From Hirudo medicinalis (taxonomy: Eukaryota > Annelida > Clitellata > Hirudinida > Hirudinidae): a DNA stretch of 64,000 bases. The position numbers were made by a program, and so were the translations under genes. Below, piece by piece: positions 12,101 through 24,679 of the stretch. The stretch spans positions 182,301 to 246,300 of the forward strand of contig MPNW01000157.1 of assembly GCA_011800805.1 (NCBI GenBank), written 5' to 3'. The stretch's first letter is position 1. Each line of letters starts with the position of its first letter. The notes beneath the pieces are model-generated. The model was not told the origin of the DNA. It ran no database searches and was given only the letters and a program-made list of their open reading frames with translations.

Positions 12101-12903
12101 AGTTGGCTTAAGTGTGTGTGGCGTAGTGACAGATTGAATTGCAAAATGTGGATTTGTGCTTGGAATGCCGGTTTTATAGGCACACATGAGAGTAATCTAA
12201 TTAACCTAAATTAGGATTAAATCACATTTTTTGCAATTTCTTAAAATATGAAACATTTGATGGCAAGCTGGCTTTGGATTTAGGTGTGCGTGTTGGCTAA
12301 AAGGAGCATTCCTGCATACGGCTATAATGGTAGCAGTTATGTTCATAGGAGCATCATTCTGTTGTGCACTCAGAAGGTTGGCTAAGTACCTAATACATGC
12401 GATGATTTCTTTATAGTGCTACTAATAAGCAGTCCTGGTCAGTCAGATCATTCTAATTGAGGCTATCATATCTATCAGTAGAAATAATCATTTACACATT
12501 AATGTTGTGAATTAGTAACCCTTCAGTATTTGGTTAAAGGTTGCATCAATTTAAAAGCACTAAGTGTATGATCAAATTCAACATAATTTGACATGTAAAG
12601 CCCATAACGACATCACTAATGACTTTGCCCAAGGCCAATGTTTGATTGCCAAAATAGATTAATTGGTCATTTGCTTATCTTCTCACAAGTTAAGAATTGA
12701 GATGAACAGAGTAGTGACGAACAGCATGCATAAGAAATCATTTTAATAACTGATTGTAATTTAATGCTTGTCCAGACCAATAGTCACTTCCTCGATGGGA
12801 ATGAAGTTCATGTTAAAATGTCTACAAAGGGTTTTCACAGAATAATTCTAGGTGGATACCTAAGCAGATTGCAATAAATCAAGCTGCCACCACCATACAG
12901 AGT

Positions 12904-15900
12904 CTAACTTTTTGCACTTGGACCCCAAATCCTGATAGTGGAGTCATCTGAGACACTAGCCATCATGGAAGGTATGACAGGGTTCCAATGTACACAATTA
13001 ACAGTCCCAGTGTGTCCCTCTAATGTCACAAGTGGAGTTTCTCTGTTCTTGTGGTAGATGTAAACCTTGTGATCTGCAAATATTGGAGTGCTGTTAAAAA
13101 ATGATTCGATCATCACTATATAATCATAAAATTCATTGTCATTCTGATGATCACTACCATTTTCATTACATTGCAATAAGTTAGAAAGCATTGCAGATGA
13201 TTTAATTAATAAAGTCATGAGTTATGGCAGTTGGAAATTAGCATAGCAAGTTATGTAACTGTACTTGTACTTAGGATTATTAATAATAAGAAATGTAATA
13301 GGGTTTAGTGTAAGATTAACTTAGGTGACAGCCCTGGGTAATAAATTGAATAATTGAAATAAGTGATAAAAGTACTAGTAGCAGTAAGCATCCTTCAAGA
13401 TTTAATGATAACAATAAAATCAAGTTGATTGATTGAGATCATGACTATATTAAAGTTCAACAGAATTTTTTAAGTTGCAAAAAGGTGTGGAATGTAAAGG
13501 TTTTTAAACTGGCAATCTACAAGAGGGCTCCTGAAGTCAACTTATCATCAATGTTAAGAGTAGCTCTTGTGTTTAAAGTAAGTCAAATCAACCTAGTCTG
13601 CAAACTACCTTCCCTGTATCATTGAAAGCACCATTCTTTGGAATGGGTACTATGCACGCACAAGAGTAATGAGTTTATTTACAGAGCATCGTAAGTGTGA
13701 GCGTCAGAGGTTCTTAGACCATTTATATGTAGTGCCTTCACCCAGATGAGCTTTGAGGTGGTGCAAGCTGGGTTGCAAACACAATATGTAACGGCTGTTG
13801 TTTTTATCATTGAATGTTATTATGATTTAGTACAAATAAGGCATAACAGTTTTGTAGATTCTTTTAAACAAAACATAATGAATAAAACCAAGAAACTGAA
13901 TACCTTCACTTCCACTTGCTATGAAGTCTTGGTTGAGTCCTCCAAAGCATGAATGAATTGTGAAGAAGCCTTGGCTAATTCCTCTATACTTGTGTAGAAT
14001 ACATTTGTCTTGCAAATCCCACAGATGAAGACCCTGTTTCATTCAACCATAGCACCAGAAATTTGAAATGAAAATTCTTAACATATTCTTCAAAACTTAT
14101 TTTTACAGAAATTTGAGATTGCTGTAATTTTGTAATTACTGAAATTATTTTTTAATGTTTGTAATAAATAATCCAGAATACAAAAGTATGAGATAATTTG
14201 ATAGAGAGGTGATATCAGATGACAGAGAAATTTATAACATAAGAATGGATATTGTTGTTTATTCTCATGTCAAGACATTCTTTCATTTGAAATTATCATC
14301 ACCATCACAATAATCATTTCATTATTGCATTCATGTTAAGCAGATTCAATATTCTCTTACATTGCATTTGACACTAAGGATCTCTTATATTAGATTCAAA
14401 TAAGCTCAAAAGACAACTATTTGTGATATTTGTTAATGAATATGTTCAGAATATGTAAATCTAGGTCAAGTCATTTTCAAGCTTAAAGGAGTAAATGCCT
14501 ACCTCTATTATTGAAAAAAGATTTTAAAACATTAAATTTTACAATTAAGACACTTAAAAGATTTGTTCAAGTCAATCAAATTTTCTTTTTTTGAATAAAT
14601 TTGATTACATGGCATTTCTCTGACACCAAATCACTCTATTTAGCAATTCATTGAATTGATTTCTATGACCACATCAGAGTAAATAAAGAGATAGATAGAA
14701 ATCCAACACCAGACCTGTTCAGCAACATTGAGTAAAGCCAGCCTCTCTGTTTCATCGAGAGTAAAAGACATGATGGCAGTGTCCTCTTGTAAACTGCAAG
14801 AATAAAATTAACATTTATAGGTAGTGTTATTATCGATATATATAAATATATATGACCGCTGTATGCAACTGTGGTGGATGCGATCGACATAAAAAGGCCA
14901 AAGAGAGCCTCGCATAGTCGAAGATTGCAAGTCAAAAGCAGGTAGTATGCGACATGAAGAAGCCATTGAGAGCTTTCGGAAGTCGCTCCAGTCCAGGCAN
15001 AAAAGCAGGTAGTATGCGACATGAAGAAGCCATTGAGAGCTTTCGGAAGTCGCTCCAGTCCAGGCAGCAGTGACCGGCATAAGAAGGCCAAAGAGAGCCT
15101 CTCATAGCCGGCGGTAAGCGTTGGGTTTCAAAGGATAAAAACTGACAGGGACATCCGGATGCGGCCCGCTTCCCCCCCCCCCGAAACGTTTTGAAGGCGG
15201 GGGAACATCCTCTGAGGATCCCTGTCGGAGCTCCAAGGCAGAGTATTAAGAAAAGAAAGAAAAAAAGAAAATAACAAAGACTAAAATTTAATTTCACTTT
15301 AATAAGTTCAAATCTTCATGTCAATGGTGTTGTTGCACTTCAATCAATCATAAAATAGATTGATGCATATTCATGGTCTCAATTCCAAATGTTGTTTATA
15401 TGCAATGATATTTACACCTTGTTTATGAACACTTCATACATATTTCTATGAAATAATGTGAATTAATAAGAAACTGAATAAATAAATAACAATGTGAATG
15501 GCTTCACAATATCTTACAACTGAGATTAAATCACAAAATAAACAATAATTTGAGGCTTCAAACAAACACTAGAGTGTCCTTCTTGTCAGTGAAGCTATAG
15601 GATCGAATCCTGTTGTGATTGTCAGCAAGGAGGACAGTGTCATTGTCTGAAAGTGTGACTAAGCATTGAGTTCTGACTCCTCCCCAAAGTTTCAGAAGTC
15701 GACCCTTAACATCCTGACAAACAAAACATTAACATGAGTACTGCAACAAATACACATTTATTGTTTGCCATTAATGATGCAAACATAAGAACATTATTTA
15801 TTTACCTGAACTAAATTATTTTAAGTATCACTCACACATAAGTAAAATTGTCCCTTTGGCCCAGCAGTTACAAAGTTTTCACCATTCTTGAACCAGGCAG

Positions 15901-18768
15901 CACATGTCAAACTATCTTCGGCAGAATGATTGACCTTCGCAAATGTCTGACCGGTCTAATGGCAGGAAATGAAATGTGAATCTAATTTTCAAAAATAAAA
16001 CTTCAACAGCTCACTTGTATGTCCCACACAATGAGGTCAGAAGAATCATCACTGCCGCAGCCAATGAGATATCTGCTGCTTGGACTCCACGAGAGATGAG
16101 AAACACCAAACAAAGGGCCCTGGTTTAGACTCAACTTGTTCTTCACTTCTTTTGTTTCCTAGAAAAAGAAAACTTTCATGCCATGCCATGATAACTCATA
16201 ACGATCAAATTATTCCATACAAAGAAATAATTGCAAGAAGCATCTGCCTAGATTATCCGTGCTCATATATTTTGTTAAGGTTTGTCTTTTGTTCTTAGAA
16301 TAAAAATGTTAAAAACCCAGATAAAAAAAGTGTTGTAAATAAATTTAATAATTACACAAATTTGTGAAGGACCTTGAAGCCAAAACACTGACCACCACAA
16401 CAACATACAAATCAGTCAATATAAGATATTAAAAATATTAATACTCTATTTATTTGCATTAATTATAAACATTGAGAGCTCATATCTTGAAAATGGTTAG
16501 AGACATTACAAATAATATTCAGTGACATTCAATGCAATCAGATAAAGCTGAAAATTCGAGTTATTCAAGAGAAGTTATTATTTGCATTTAGCCAATCTTT
16601 TGAGTGCCTTACGTATCCGAATGGGATGTGAAGGCACTTTGTAATCGATCTACCGTTTATATAGCTCTCCTACCAGAGGGCGCTCTCTGGCGGTGCGGGC
16701 TGTGTTGTGAACACGACGCATTAAGGCATGCAACCCATTCGGCCTACCTGCACACCTATTATGATAAGCTGTTGCTCCATTTCATATTCAAATGCCAACT
16801 TTTAGGCCTTAGAAGTTTAAATTCATGTAAGACATTTCAGGTTGACAACATGAGATTGAAATTAAATGAAAGGAGAAGTTGTTCTGTGTTGTATTCACAA
16901 TCCAGCTTATATTGCCCTCAGGAGTAGATGTGTATAAATGATTAACAAAAGCACCTCTGATGCTATATACTTGGGGCTATGCAAATGGAACTATTCCTGC
17001 AATGTATTTTTAAAGATGGTCATGTAAAATGAAATTATCTTTATCAAGTAAAATTATTTATCAATTCAACCAACAAATTCTAATTTGATTGTTAGAAAGA
17101 CACTAAAGAATATTAAAAAAAGTTGAACAAACCAAATCAACACTCCATATTATGAGTGTGCCATCCTTGCATCCTGTGGCCAGCATGGTTCCATCAGGAG
17201 AGAATCGACAGAACCAAACCTCGTCGACGTGGTCAGTCAGCAGCTGAATGGATGTGCAAGGAAAGGAGTCCCTGAAGCAAGATGCATAATCACTTTAATG
17301 GACGACCTACCACATGTTCCATCATTTTGTTGAAACATTTGAGACTTTTTAATGCACACAGAAAATATCTGATCTCACGAAGATAATAAACTGGCAAATT
17401 TTAATAAAATAAATAACTAAATATAACTAAATAAATAAATAATTCAATAAAATATCATTAAAGCTCTGACTAATTGTGAATTTACAATGCAATTACAAAT
17501 TTATGGATAATAAACCAATAATTTGAGAACAAAAATCATTCATTCATCCAAGCAATTGCTTACAATGACTTAAGATGACAACAAATTCAAGCAGGTCAAT
17601 CTCACTTTGGACAAACATGATCATTGAGAAGCGAGATGTTTTCTAGGCCAAACTCAACACTTTTTGTGTTGTGAAAGAAACATTGCTGCACCTGTCTTTC
17701 AACTGCCTGATCCAAAAGGGCAAGTAGTCTCTGATTGGGCAGCATCACAGTTGATGGCAAAAATTCTTTGAAAATAATTTCAAATCACTAAGTTAAAATA
17801 AAGAACTAATTGTACTTTTAGGAGACAAGATATTTTAGGCAAGACATTAAAAAAGTGTAGAACCCACTTTGTAGAACATCAACAAGTTTGTTCCTTGAGG
17901 ATCTTCCCTTCCAATTTGACATGCAATACAATTCCTCGGGAGTTTGGCAAACCACAAAACTTAAATTTTATCCATTATGAGTCAGTTTCCAAAAATGTCC
18001 AATAATTACAACTTACAAGCTGAGTTCATGGACTCTATCAGTGTTGAATTTGAGAGGAGTTATGTCATTTCTCAAACATTCTAAGGCCTGAATAAAGAAA
18101 CCACTTTCAAGTAGTTCCAAGTATTTCTGTTCCATCAGATAAAATCTCATGGTCTGCAAACAGGCATTTAATTTTTAATGAATTCATTCATATCTGAAGA
18201 ATTCTTATCAGAGAACAAACCAATAGTCCCTTAGAGTCTGTCATGAGAGGCTCAAGTTCCACCAAAATATCTTTTGCCTGCAAGAATAATTGTAGGGAAC
18301 AAAAAATCAAAGTTTAAAATACTGACAGACCAAGCGAACCTGTTCCCATGATCCTTCAATCACTAACTGTCGAAACTTGGCAACAAGGGGATGCTCAAAT
18401 GCACATCCAGATTCCAAAATCAACTGTTCAACTGTCCGACTAAAGAGAAGATAAAGAAATATTTAATTAGAACGACTTTTATAAAAGAATATGCATAAAA
18501 TTAAAAACCACATTTACTTAAATCCAAGGCCTTGCAGATGTTGACCAATTATTCGTACTATATCTTTATCACATTTTGACATTAACTTTGGGCAAGAAAC
18601 ACCACTTGCAAAATTTTTACACAAGCTCTCTTTGGTTTCTGAGTTTGTTATGCTATATGGAGGTGACAATGAGAATGCATTGCTAAACTGACAATTTTTC
18701 ATGGTTGTGGCAGGGGAACGACGTTTACGTAGCCCTTCCGGAGAAGCAGTATTGGCATGCAGTGCCAT
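12904..18768 (-). CDS. WDR26: WDR26, WD40 scaffold of the CTLH (GID) E3 ligase
   Basis: Exons 18768-18518, 18439-18340, 18277-18221, 18153-18017, 17959-17868, 17765-17606, 17271-17133, 16158-16015, 15955-15836, 15713-15568, 14793-14715, 14033-13904 and 13073-12904 sum to 1725 nt (574 aa from the in-frame ATG at 18768). LisH/CTLH blocks are [23 protein letters not shown] and [15 protein letters not shown]. The WD repeats follow ([59 protein letters not shown]). The reading frame stays open up to 18933 with a Ser/Pro/Lys-rich stretch, and no ATG lies upstream in that exon. Either translation starts at 18768 or an unseen 5' exon splices in near 18930. Introns at 13074-13903, 14794-15567 and 16159-17132 are enlarged by repeats. 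Confidence 0.93.
13706..13815 (+). repeat. Short dispersed repeat, copy 2 of 3
   Basis: In a WDR26 intron. Core 'CCATTTATATGTAGTG ... GGTGGTGCAAGCTGGGTTGC' aligns with the copies at 5.8 and 16.65 kb over about 100 bp, with many substitutions. It is an old family. Confidence 0.5.
14850..15250 (-). repeat. Composite repeat with ~60-bp internal units, copy 1
   Basis: Reverse complement of the element at 53.14-53.62 kb. It begins (minus strand) with CTTGGAGCTCCGACAGGGAT, has a run of C/G near 15171-15182, and then successive units of about 58-64 bp, each carrying a GCTCTC-(N)3-GGC-like core. It sits in the WDR26 intron 14794-15567. The N at 15000 lies between two identical 66-bp stretches (14934-14999 and 15001-15066). 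ORFs predicted across it are artefacts of the repeat. Confidence 0.7.
15000..15000. other. Single N between exact 66-bp duplicates
   Basis: The 66 bp before and after the N are identical, which is what two overlapping contig ends joined without merging would look like. The true sequence probably has one copy. Confidence 0.7.
16620..16760 (+). repeat. Short dispersed repeat, copy 3 of 3
   Basis: In a WDR26 intron. The best preserved copy: CCGTTTATATAGCTCTCC, then AGGGCGCTCTCTGGCGGTGC, then GGCTGTGTTGTGAACACGAC. The central part is self-complementary (AGAGGGCGCTCTCT), so a hairpin is possible. Confidence 0.55.
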
Positions 18769-19629
18769 GTCTGGTAGATCGGGAGGACTCAACCGCGGCT
18801 TTTTATGTGGCGGTAGAGTGCAGCCACCGTCTTCGCTCTCTGATGAAGAGGCCAGGCTTGCAAGATGTATCTTTATGTTTGTATTTGAGAAATAATTACT
18901 CGCAAAGATCTCTATATTGTTGAACCGCTTCACTGATTCAAAAAATCAAAAATAAAATTTCAGAGACTCTAGATATAGATCCTCAGTGTAAATTGAGAGG
19001 ATATCTAAACATTCCATCTAACTGGACTCGCCTAGGATACAGCTAAGTTTTTCGACCAGCTGATGCTTCTGTGTAACTTTAAGAATTAAAAACAAAAAAA
19101 TACAATTGAGCTCCTTAATAACAAATGCCCAAAAGTTTCTTAATATGCCACACACAGCTCATCCAAGAATAAAATTCTAAAAAGGCTCTGTATTTTTGCT
19201 CCCTTTTAATCGCCAAACATTGACGCTATAATAGGAATAAAATTGTTTACTAATTATATCTTTGAAAAGTAAAGTGTAATTTAATGATTTTTGCCAGTTT
19301 TTTAATTATCTAATTGCTCAGAAAGGAGGCAATTTTAACTTAAAACCGTACGACTTTTATTTTTTAGATAGGTTGGTTTACTTCTTTGTTTTGTGTATTA
19401 TAATAGCATAATTTTAATGATACATAAAATGCCTGTGCGTTTTAGGCAGACTAGAAGTTAAATTATATACAAAAATTTTGTAACTGTTGTTATTTGAAAT
19501 TAATGAAGATAAATACAGCCAAATCTCATTTAGCTTATAAGGGATTGACTAACTATATTAGCATTACCAAGAAAATGTATCGGTTACATAACTAGAATAA
19601 CTAGCTTGTTATACTTTCATAATGTATAA

Positions 19630-20479
19630 ACTAACAAGATTCGTTGCTACTTAGAATAGTTGTTAGAAAATTGTATAGCGGAGGTTTCTTTTGAAATATA
19701 TAGAAAATCAAATATGAGATAAAATAAATCAATAAATGACTGTTATTGAAAATATCCAATTCACAAGAAATTGTATACAGAGGTTCGTTTTTAATACTTC
19801 GTGAGGGTGATGGACTTAGTTCAACATTAAATATTTTGGAGAAAAGTAGCTCGTCCATAAAATAAAATTGCATATTGAATTGACAACCCTCATTAAAAGA
19901 GGTTGGACTTGCATTTCCAAAACGAGTTGTGGCAGTTTTACGCCGAGAAAAATCAAAACTAATTTTGGAAAAGTGAAAGCCAGTGAATCAGCCCTTGGCT
20001 TAAAAGTAACCGTAATTTTTAGACATGGGGTACTTTGTGCTCGTATTTGTTCTTGTGATTGAAATACAAGATCCTACATAAATAAGTATGAATTTTTCTG
20101 TTTTAATGAGTAATGAAAGTGAAAAATTTGACGAAATCAAGCATTTAGATATATAACAAATTCATTTAGGAGTAGGCCCACAGTACGTGTCACCTGCACT
20201 TTAACCTTGATTCATATTTCATCTCTATTTATTTTACCTAGTACTAGAAAACAGTTTCGAGTTTTGCTTAAGATTTCCTTTTCGAAATGGCGATACCAAA
20301 GCAACCGATCCAACGGATTCCGGGCCACTTGCATAGCTGTTTTTCTCAGAAACGCCTGCTAGCAAATTCATAGAAAGCATTAAATCTTGAAAAGTGAGTA
20401 TTCCTTGGGGCCCAATCTCACTCTTGTTCCGAATCTTGCAGGACAGAGGCCGAACACAGACATTGAAGTGCCGGTTCAT
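19630..20479 (-). other. Uncertain minus-strand gene candidate
   Basis: An open minus-strand stretch starts with ATG near 20479 (MNRHFNVCVRPLSC) and ends at a usable donor (TCTACTAG|GTAAAA, about 20239). A second open stretch follows a usable acceptor (TTATGTAG|GATCTT) near 20072 and continues about 85 codons. The first exon overlaps the expected 3' UTR of STAMBP on the same strand. I recognise no domain. It could be a small fast-evolving gene or chance open frames. The remaining sequence from 18934 to 20634 shows nothing else. Confidence 0.2.
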
Positions 20480-20634
20480 GTCAGTAACAGCATCACATAA
20501 TATTGAGAAGAAATATCAACACAAATCTCAATGGAATGGAAATTTTTTTTTCCCATAGATTTAAATTTCAAAGAAGAATTATTCTCATTCAAAGTCTCTG
20601 ATGTTGGAGGAAACAGTTTTGATTGCATTCTACC

Positions 20635-22427
20635 TCACTTCTTGTTTCTCCTCAAATCCTCAACAATTACTTTTGGAAGTGGCTCTAACTGGATATGAGG
20701 GGCAGTCTGTAGCATCATTTGTTAACATTAAAATATTATTATAACACCAATAAATATCTGATTATTTGAGACATTCACCTGAAAAATGGCAGGCTTTATT
20801 GGATGTTCATGGAATCCCTGCCCATTACACTTCTGAACAAAACTCATCCCAAAATCTGGTGTCAGATGAAAATAGCCAGTCCTCCAAGAAAATTGTGAGA
20901 TTATTAATAATAATAATACTAATACTAATATTATCTCCCATCTAAAAAATAATCACAAACATCTACATACTCTTTGAACTTTGGAGCACAGACAATACTA
21001 ATGGCTTCAGGAAGAAGCTTCTGGTATGGCCAATGAGTGTGCTGGTCAACACTTGAGAGGAATGCCGTCTGGGATGGGTGGGTCTAAAAGATTATAGAAT
21101 TGCAATGATTGGCATTATGCCTTTGAATCATGGTCTACATACATGAATCCATCCAAGTGTGATGAGGTCATATGTATCTTGGAAGTCAACAATTTCTTCA
21201 TCATTTTCAATGTCACAGGAATCAGACTTTCCAAACTGATTTGGAATGAGAATGTGAGTTATGTGCCACCTGTTTTGTTGCTGGAAGAAGATGCACACCT
21301 TATTTAAGAATTTGTTACATTGCAAAAACTCACCGGTCTTCCACAGAGTATGCCACAAGTCTCTATGTTTTTCTCCGTATTTAATCGAACTCTGTCCAAA
21401 AACTCCTGAGCCAAGTTACTTGGAATATAAACAATTTTTAAACCAGCATTCCCAAGTGAAGGCTTTAGGCTTCGATCAAATGTTGGTATACTTCTAAAAT
21501 TAACAAGTAGTAAAAAAATTTTGTAAAACAATCACACAATCTTTTGGGGTAATATTTACTTAATCTGAACTTGAGAAGAGAAACTTTCAAAGTTGTAATT
21601 TCTAGGATATGTCAAATCACAAACTGCAGAAGCATAGGCAGGGGGTGGAGTTGTTGCAGGTAATAAATTATTATTGCTTCGCACGTCTTCCTCCAAACTT
21701 CTAACCTGAACATCAATTTTGTTGGAGGAAGCATCAACTAAATTCTGTCGCTTCTTCAACAATTTAAATCTTTCTTCGAGTTCTTTCAACTCCTCATTCT
21801 CTTTATTCATAAATGTTGAATGTTCTTGAGATATCTTGGCTTGTTCTTCTATTAGCTTAGCCTTCAAAACATTAATTAAGATTTAAAAAAAGAATGATTC
21901 ATCAAAAACTGCATTCATCACCTCAGCTTTTTTAGCTTCTTCAAATTCAATAGAATAAATTTTTATCAGTTGTTGCTTTACAGACTCAGCTTTACTGAAT
22001 ACTTCATTAAGATTCTGCACATTTAAGACAAATACTTAAAAATTAATCCACAATTCCCAAATCCCAATACTAAATGAAATAACCCTAAGGTTAGTCTGTT
22101 TGATAGCACCATCCACCTTCTTGTAGTGGGGGTGATGAGGAAATTTTTCAACATACAGGCTGTTGCATTCGTTGATATAAATGAGCAATTGTGTCTATCT
22201 AACATTGCTCGCAATTCAAATACTTACGTGATATATTTGGAATACAAAACAAAGGCATTCTCTAGGCAATTCTCTTTCTCATGATATTGAGCTATTCTTA
22301 CGACTTCTTTAGAAGCTCTGTAGTACCTGGTAAGAGGTATCCCAAAATCTACTTCTGCGAGACTTGCAGCGTGTTTCGATAACTGACGAACTCTTTCTTC
22401 AGGCTCAATTAATGATTTGTGCGACAT
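20635..22427 (-). CDS. STAMBP: STAMBP/AMSH, K63-specific JAMM deubiquitinase
   Basis: Endosomal deubiquitinase acting with ESCRT-0/III on receptor cargo. Exons 22427-22228, 22159-22084, 22014-21922, 21861-21560, 21493-21334, 21280-21143, 21083-20971, 20881-20779 and 20706-20635 sum to 1257 nt (418 aa; human about 424). The N-terminal MIT-like/USP8-dimer region shows [11 protein letters not shown] and [11 protein letters not shown] Glu/Lys-rich coiled coil spans about residues 100-215. The JAMM domain starts near residue 240: ETCGILCG supplies the glutamate. The zinc site H-x-H-x7-S-x2-D is complete ([16 protein letters not shown], residues 323-336), split by an intron after the first His. All catalytic residues are present, so it should be active. 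The start is the ATG at 22427. Confidence 0.95.
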
Positions 22428-23500
22428 CACCGAATAATTTATCTAAAACCCAGATAATGTAAACAAAAATACAATACGAGCATATACCCTATTCTCATGC
22501 ACATAACGCGCTCGTTATATTTGATTTTACGTACCAAGCACCTCCATCTGCGAGCTATAGTCGTATATGCATTATACAAAAATAAATTTATATAAATTTT
22601 ACTTCCGATAAGGAAAATTTAAAAATGTTAAGAACTGCATTTTTTGTTAAAATTGATTTTTAAAAATTCACGTGAATTTTATCGAAATGTTTTCAAAAAG
22701 ATAACAATATGATTATGCTAAATTTTGGCACCATATTCCTGAACATACTCCAGAACTGAGTTGTGTCCCTTAATGCCATATTCTAAAGTTGGCAAGCCTA
22801 AGGTTATCTCAGCAGAGCTGATGACCATCAGGTCCATCATGGTTGAATTTCTTTTCATCTGAAAAAATATTAGGCCTACTGCTCCAACCCTCTCTGATGG
22901 AAAGTATGGTTTTGATCTATTCCACTCCTGCCAACTTGCGATGGTATTTTTAATTTTTTTTTATAAAATAAAATACCATTAGATCTGAAATAACTTAACT
23001 TTTAACTTAAATAACTTAACTTTTACAAATAACTAAATCAACTTCATGTCTAATTTTAGAAAACGGTCCTCCTGAGTTTTGGCTAGAAGCAAAATAAAGG
23101 TCATTTCCACAAGTTGTGCTAGGGTTTGCCATTCTGGAAAAAGCTGAAATGACTTCTGTGGTCTGAAAGCCTCAATCTGCCCCTCTTCTTGTCAGGCAAC
23201 ATTTTACCTCCAGCAACTTATAAAATAGTAATTTTATAAATTTCAAATTAGTTTTTTTAACTCTCTTTATGTTTGTATACCAATATTACTTACATAAAGT
23301 GCATTTGTATTATATAACTATCAAACATTTTATAAAATATATCATAAGAAAGGAAGTCCTCACGGTTTTCAAAAGGCCCTCAAATGCTACTTTACATAAT
23401 TTACAAGTCCTACTCGTTGAAAATTTGCGGTAAGTTCTGTATAAATAAAATGATGTTATGAATACATTCAGGTAATATTGGACTCACGGTTAGCGAGTTA
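22428..23500. other. Intergenic; one open minus-strand exon-like stretch
   Basis: On the minus strand, an acceptor (TTTTTTCAG) at about 22862 is followed by 46 open codons (MKRNSTMMDLMV...EYGAKI) ending in TAG near 22718. It reads like a terminal exon but I do not recognise the family and find no upstream exon. 23100-23220 shares a short repeat (GGGTTTGCCA-TCTGGAAAAAG core) with 59935-60035. Confidence 0.25.
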
Positions 23501-23592
23501 TCAGGAAATTATGAGGTTTCCTCATTGTTTGCGTTACGACATTAGATTCCGTGACTCCGCCTCCGCCAACGTTATCAAGAGAGGCGTGACTT

Positions 23593-23680
23593 TCCATTCG
23601 GGGAGTTATAAAGGATTTTGTAATTGGGGTTGGGGGCTGGAAGTGCTAACCAAGAGCCTAGGGTGAACTCCCCGAATGGA
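23593..23680. repeat. 15-bp inverted repeat, 58-bp spacer
   Basis: TCCATTCGGGGAGTT (23593-23607) is perfectly complementary to AACTCCCCGAATGGA (23666-23680). The locally GC-rich stretch around it contrasts with its AT-rich surroundings. It may form a hairpin or be the ends of a small element. Confidence 0.6.
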
Positions 23681-24069
23681 TACAGACTATACCGCCCCGA
23701 TGACCGCTCATGTTTGACGTACCATCGAATGATGCAACTCACAAACGATGTGGACTAAGACCAAATTTGTTGCAATGCACCTGTGAATACCGTCAGCCTT
23801 TGTGGAATCAATAGACCAACACAACAATATAACAAGCTACTTTAAAAAAAGTTGTGGAAAAAATTATAAACTGTGCCACAAAATAATAAAGGTAACAGTC
23901 TTTACACTGTAATATAAGACTGTAAAGACGACTACTTTTGGCAAATTTATCTAAAACGTCTTGAAAATCTACCGAGATGTCTTTATGAATGCTGAGAAGT
24001 AGTAGGAGATTAAGAGACTTGCTGCTAAATGTAAAGAAGCAATTGGAACCACAAGTCATATCGGAAGGC

Positions 24070-24480
24070 AGGAATCAACTGCTATTCAGAAACGGTAATT
24101 CAGTACGGTCGTACTCAAAGTCGTCTCAGACTTTCTCGAGGCGGCTGACCGTGGACGACTCACACTTCTTGTCCTGCTCGACTTATCAGCAGCATTTGAC
24201 ACAGTGGACCACGACATACTCTGCCAGAGATTGCAGTCTTCCTTTGGCTTCGACGAACCAGGACTCAACTGGCTGCGGTGCTATCTCAATGGACTAGAAT
24301 GCCAGATCAGGATTGGTGACACGTCTTCTTAGAGAGTTTTGTCTATCTGCGGCGTTCCTCAGGGATCGGTTCTCGGTCCAACCCTCTTCTCAATATATAC
24401 CGCGGACCTGTCAAGAATCATCGCCGGCCATGGGCTGCGGTCACACTTTTATGCCGACAATACGCAGGTTTATGGTAATT
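24070..24480 (+). pseudogene. LINE reverse-transcriptase fragment
   Basis: Contains [25 protein letters not shown] and a YADN box in order, a classic CR1/Jockey-group RT core. An in-frame stop follows the DTSS block and the catalytic YADD reads YADN, so this copy is dead. There is no endonuclease upstream and no C-terminus downstream in place. Confidence 0.85.
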
Positions 24481-24679
24481 GAGAAGTCGATTCACAATCA
24501 TCACAGGTTTCACAAAGAAAATTAATTCTAACGACTAAAATTATTTCTCATTTAGAAAAACAAACAAAATTATCTAAAATACACATATTTAAACAAGACT
24601 ATTTTCACCAGGTTAATTAAGCAATTAGGTGGATTTTTTCGCCTTCTGAAAGTTTAACCGATTCTTTCGATGACAGGCA

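Noticed and set aside
14663..15297. Several 90-140 codon minus-strand ORFs
   Set aside because: They run through the ~60-bp-unit repeat and the duplicated N junction at 15000, so length comes from repeats rather than coding selection.
23478..23666. 62-codon plus-strand ORF
   Set aside because: Coincides with the GC-rich inverted-repeat island, no family resemblance and no splice context.
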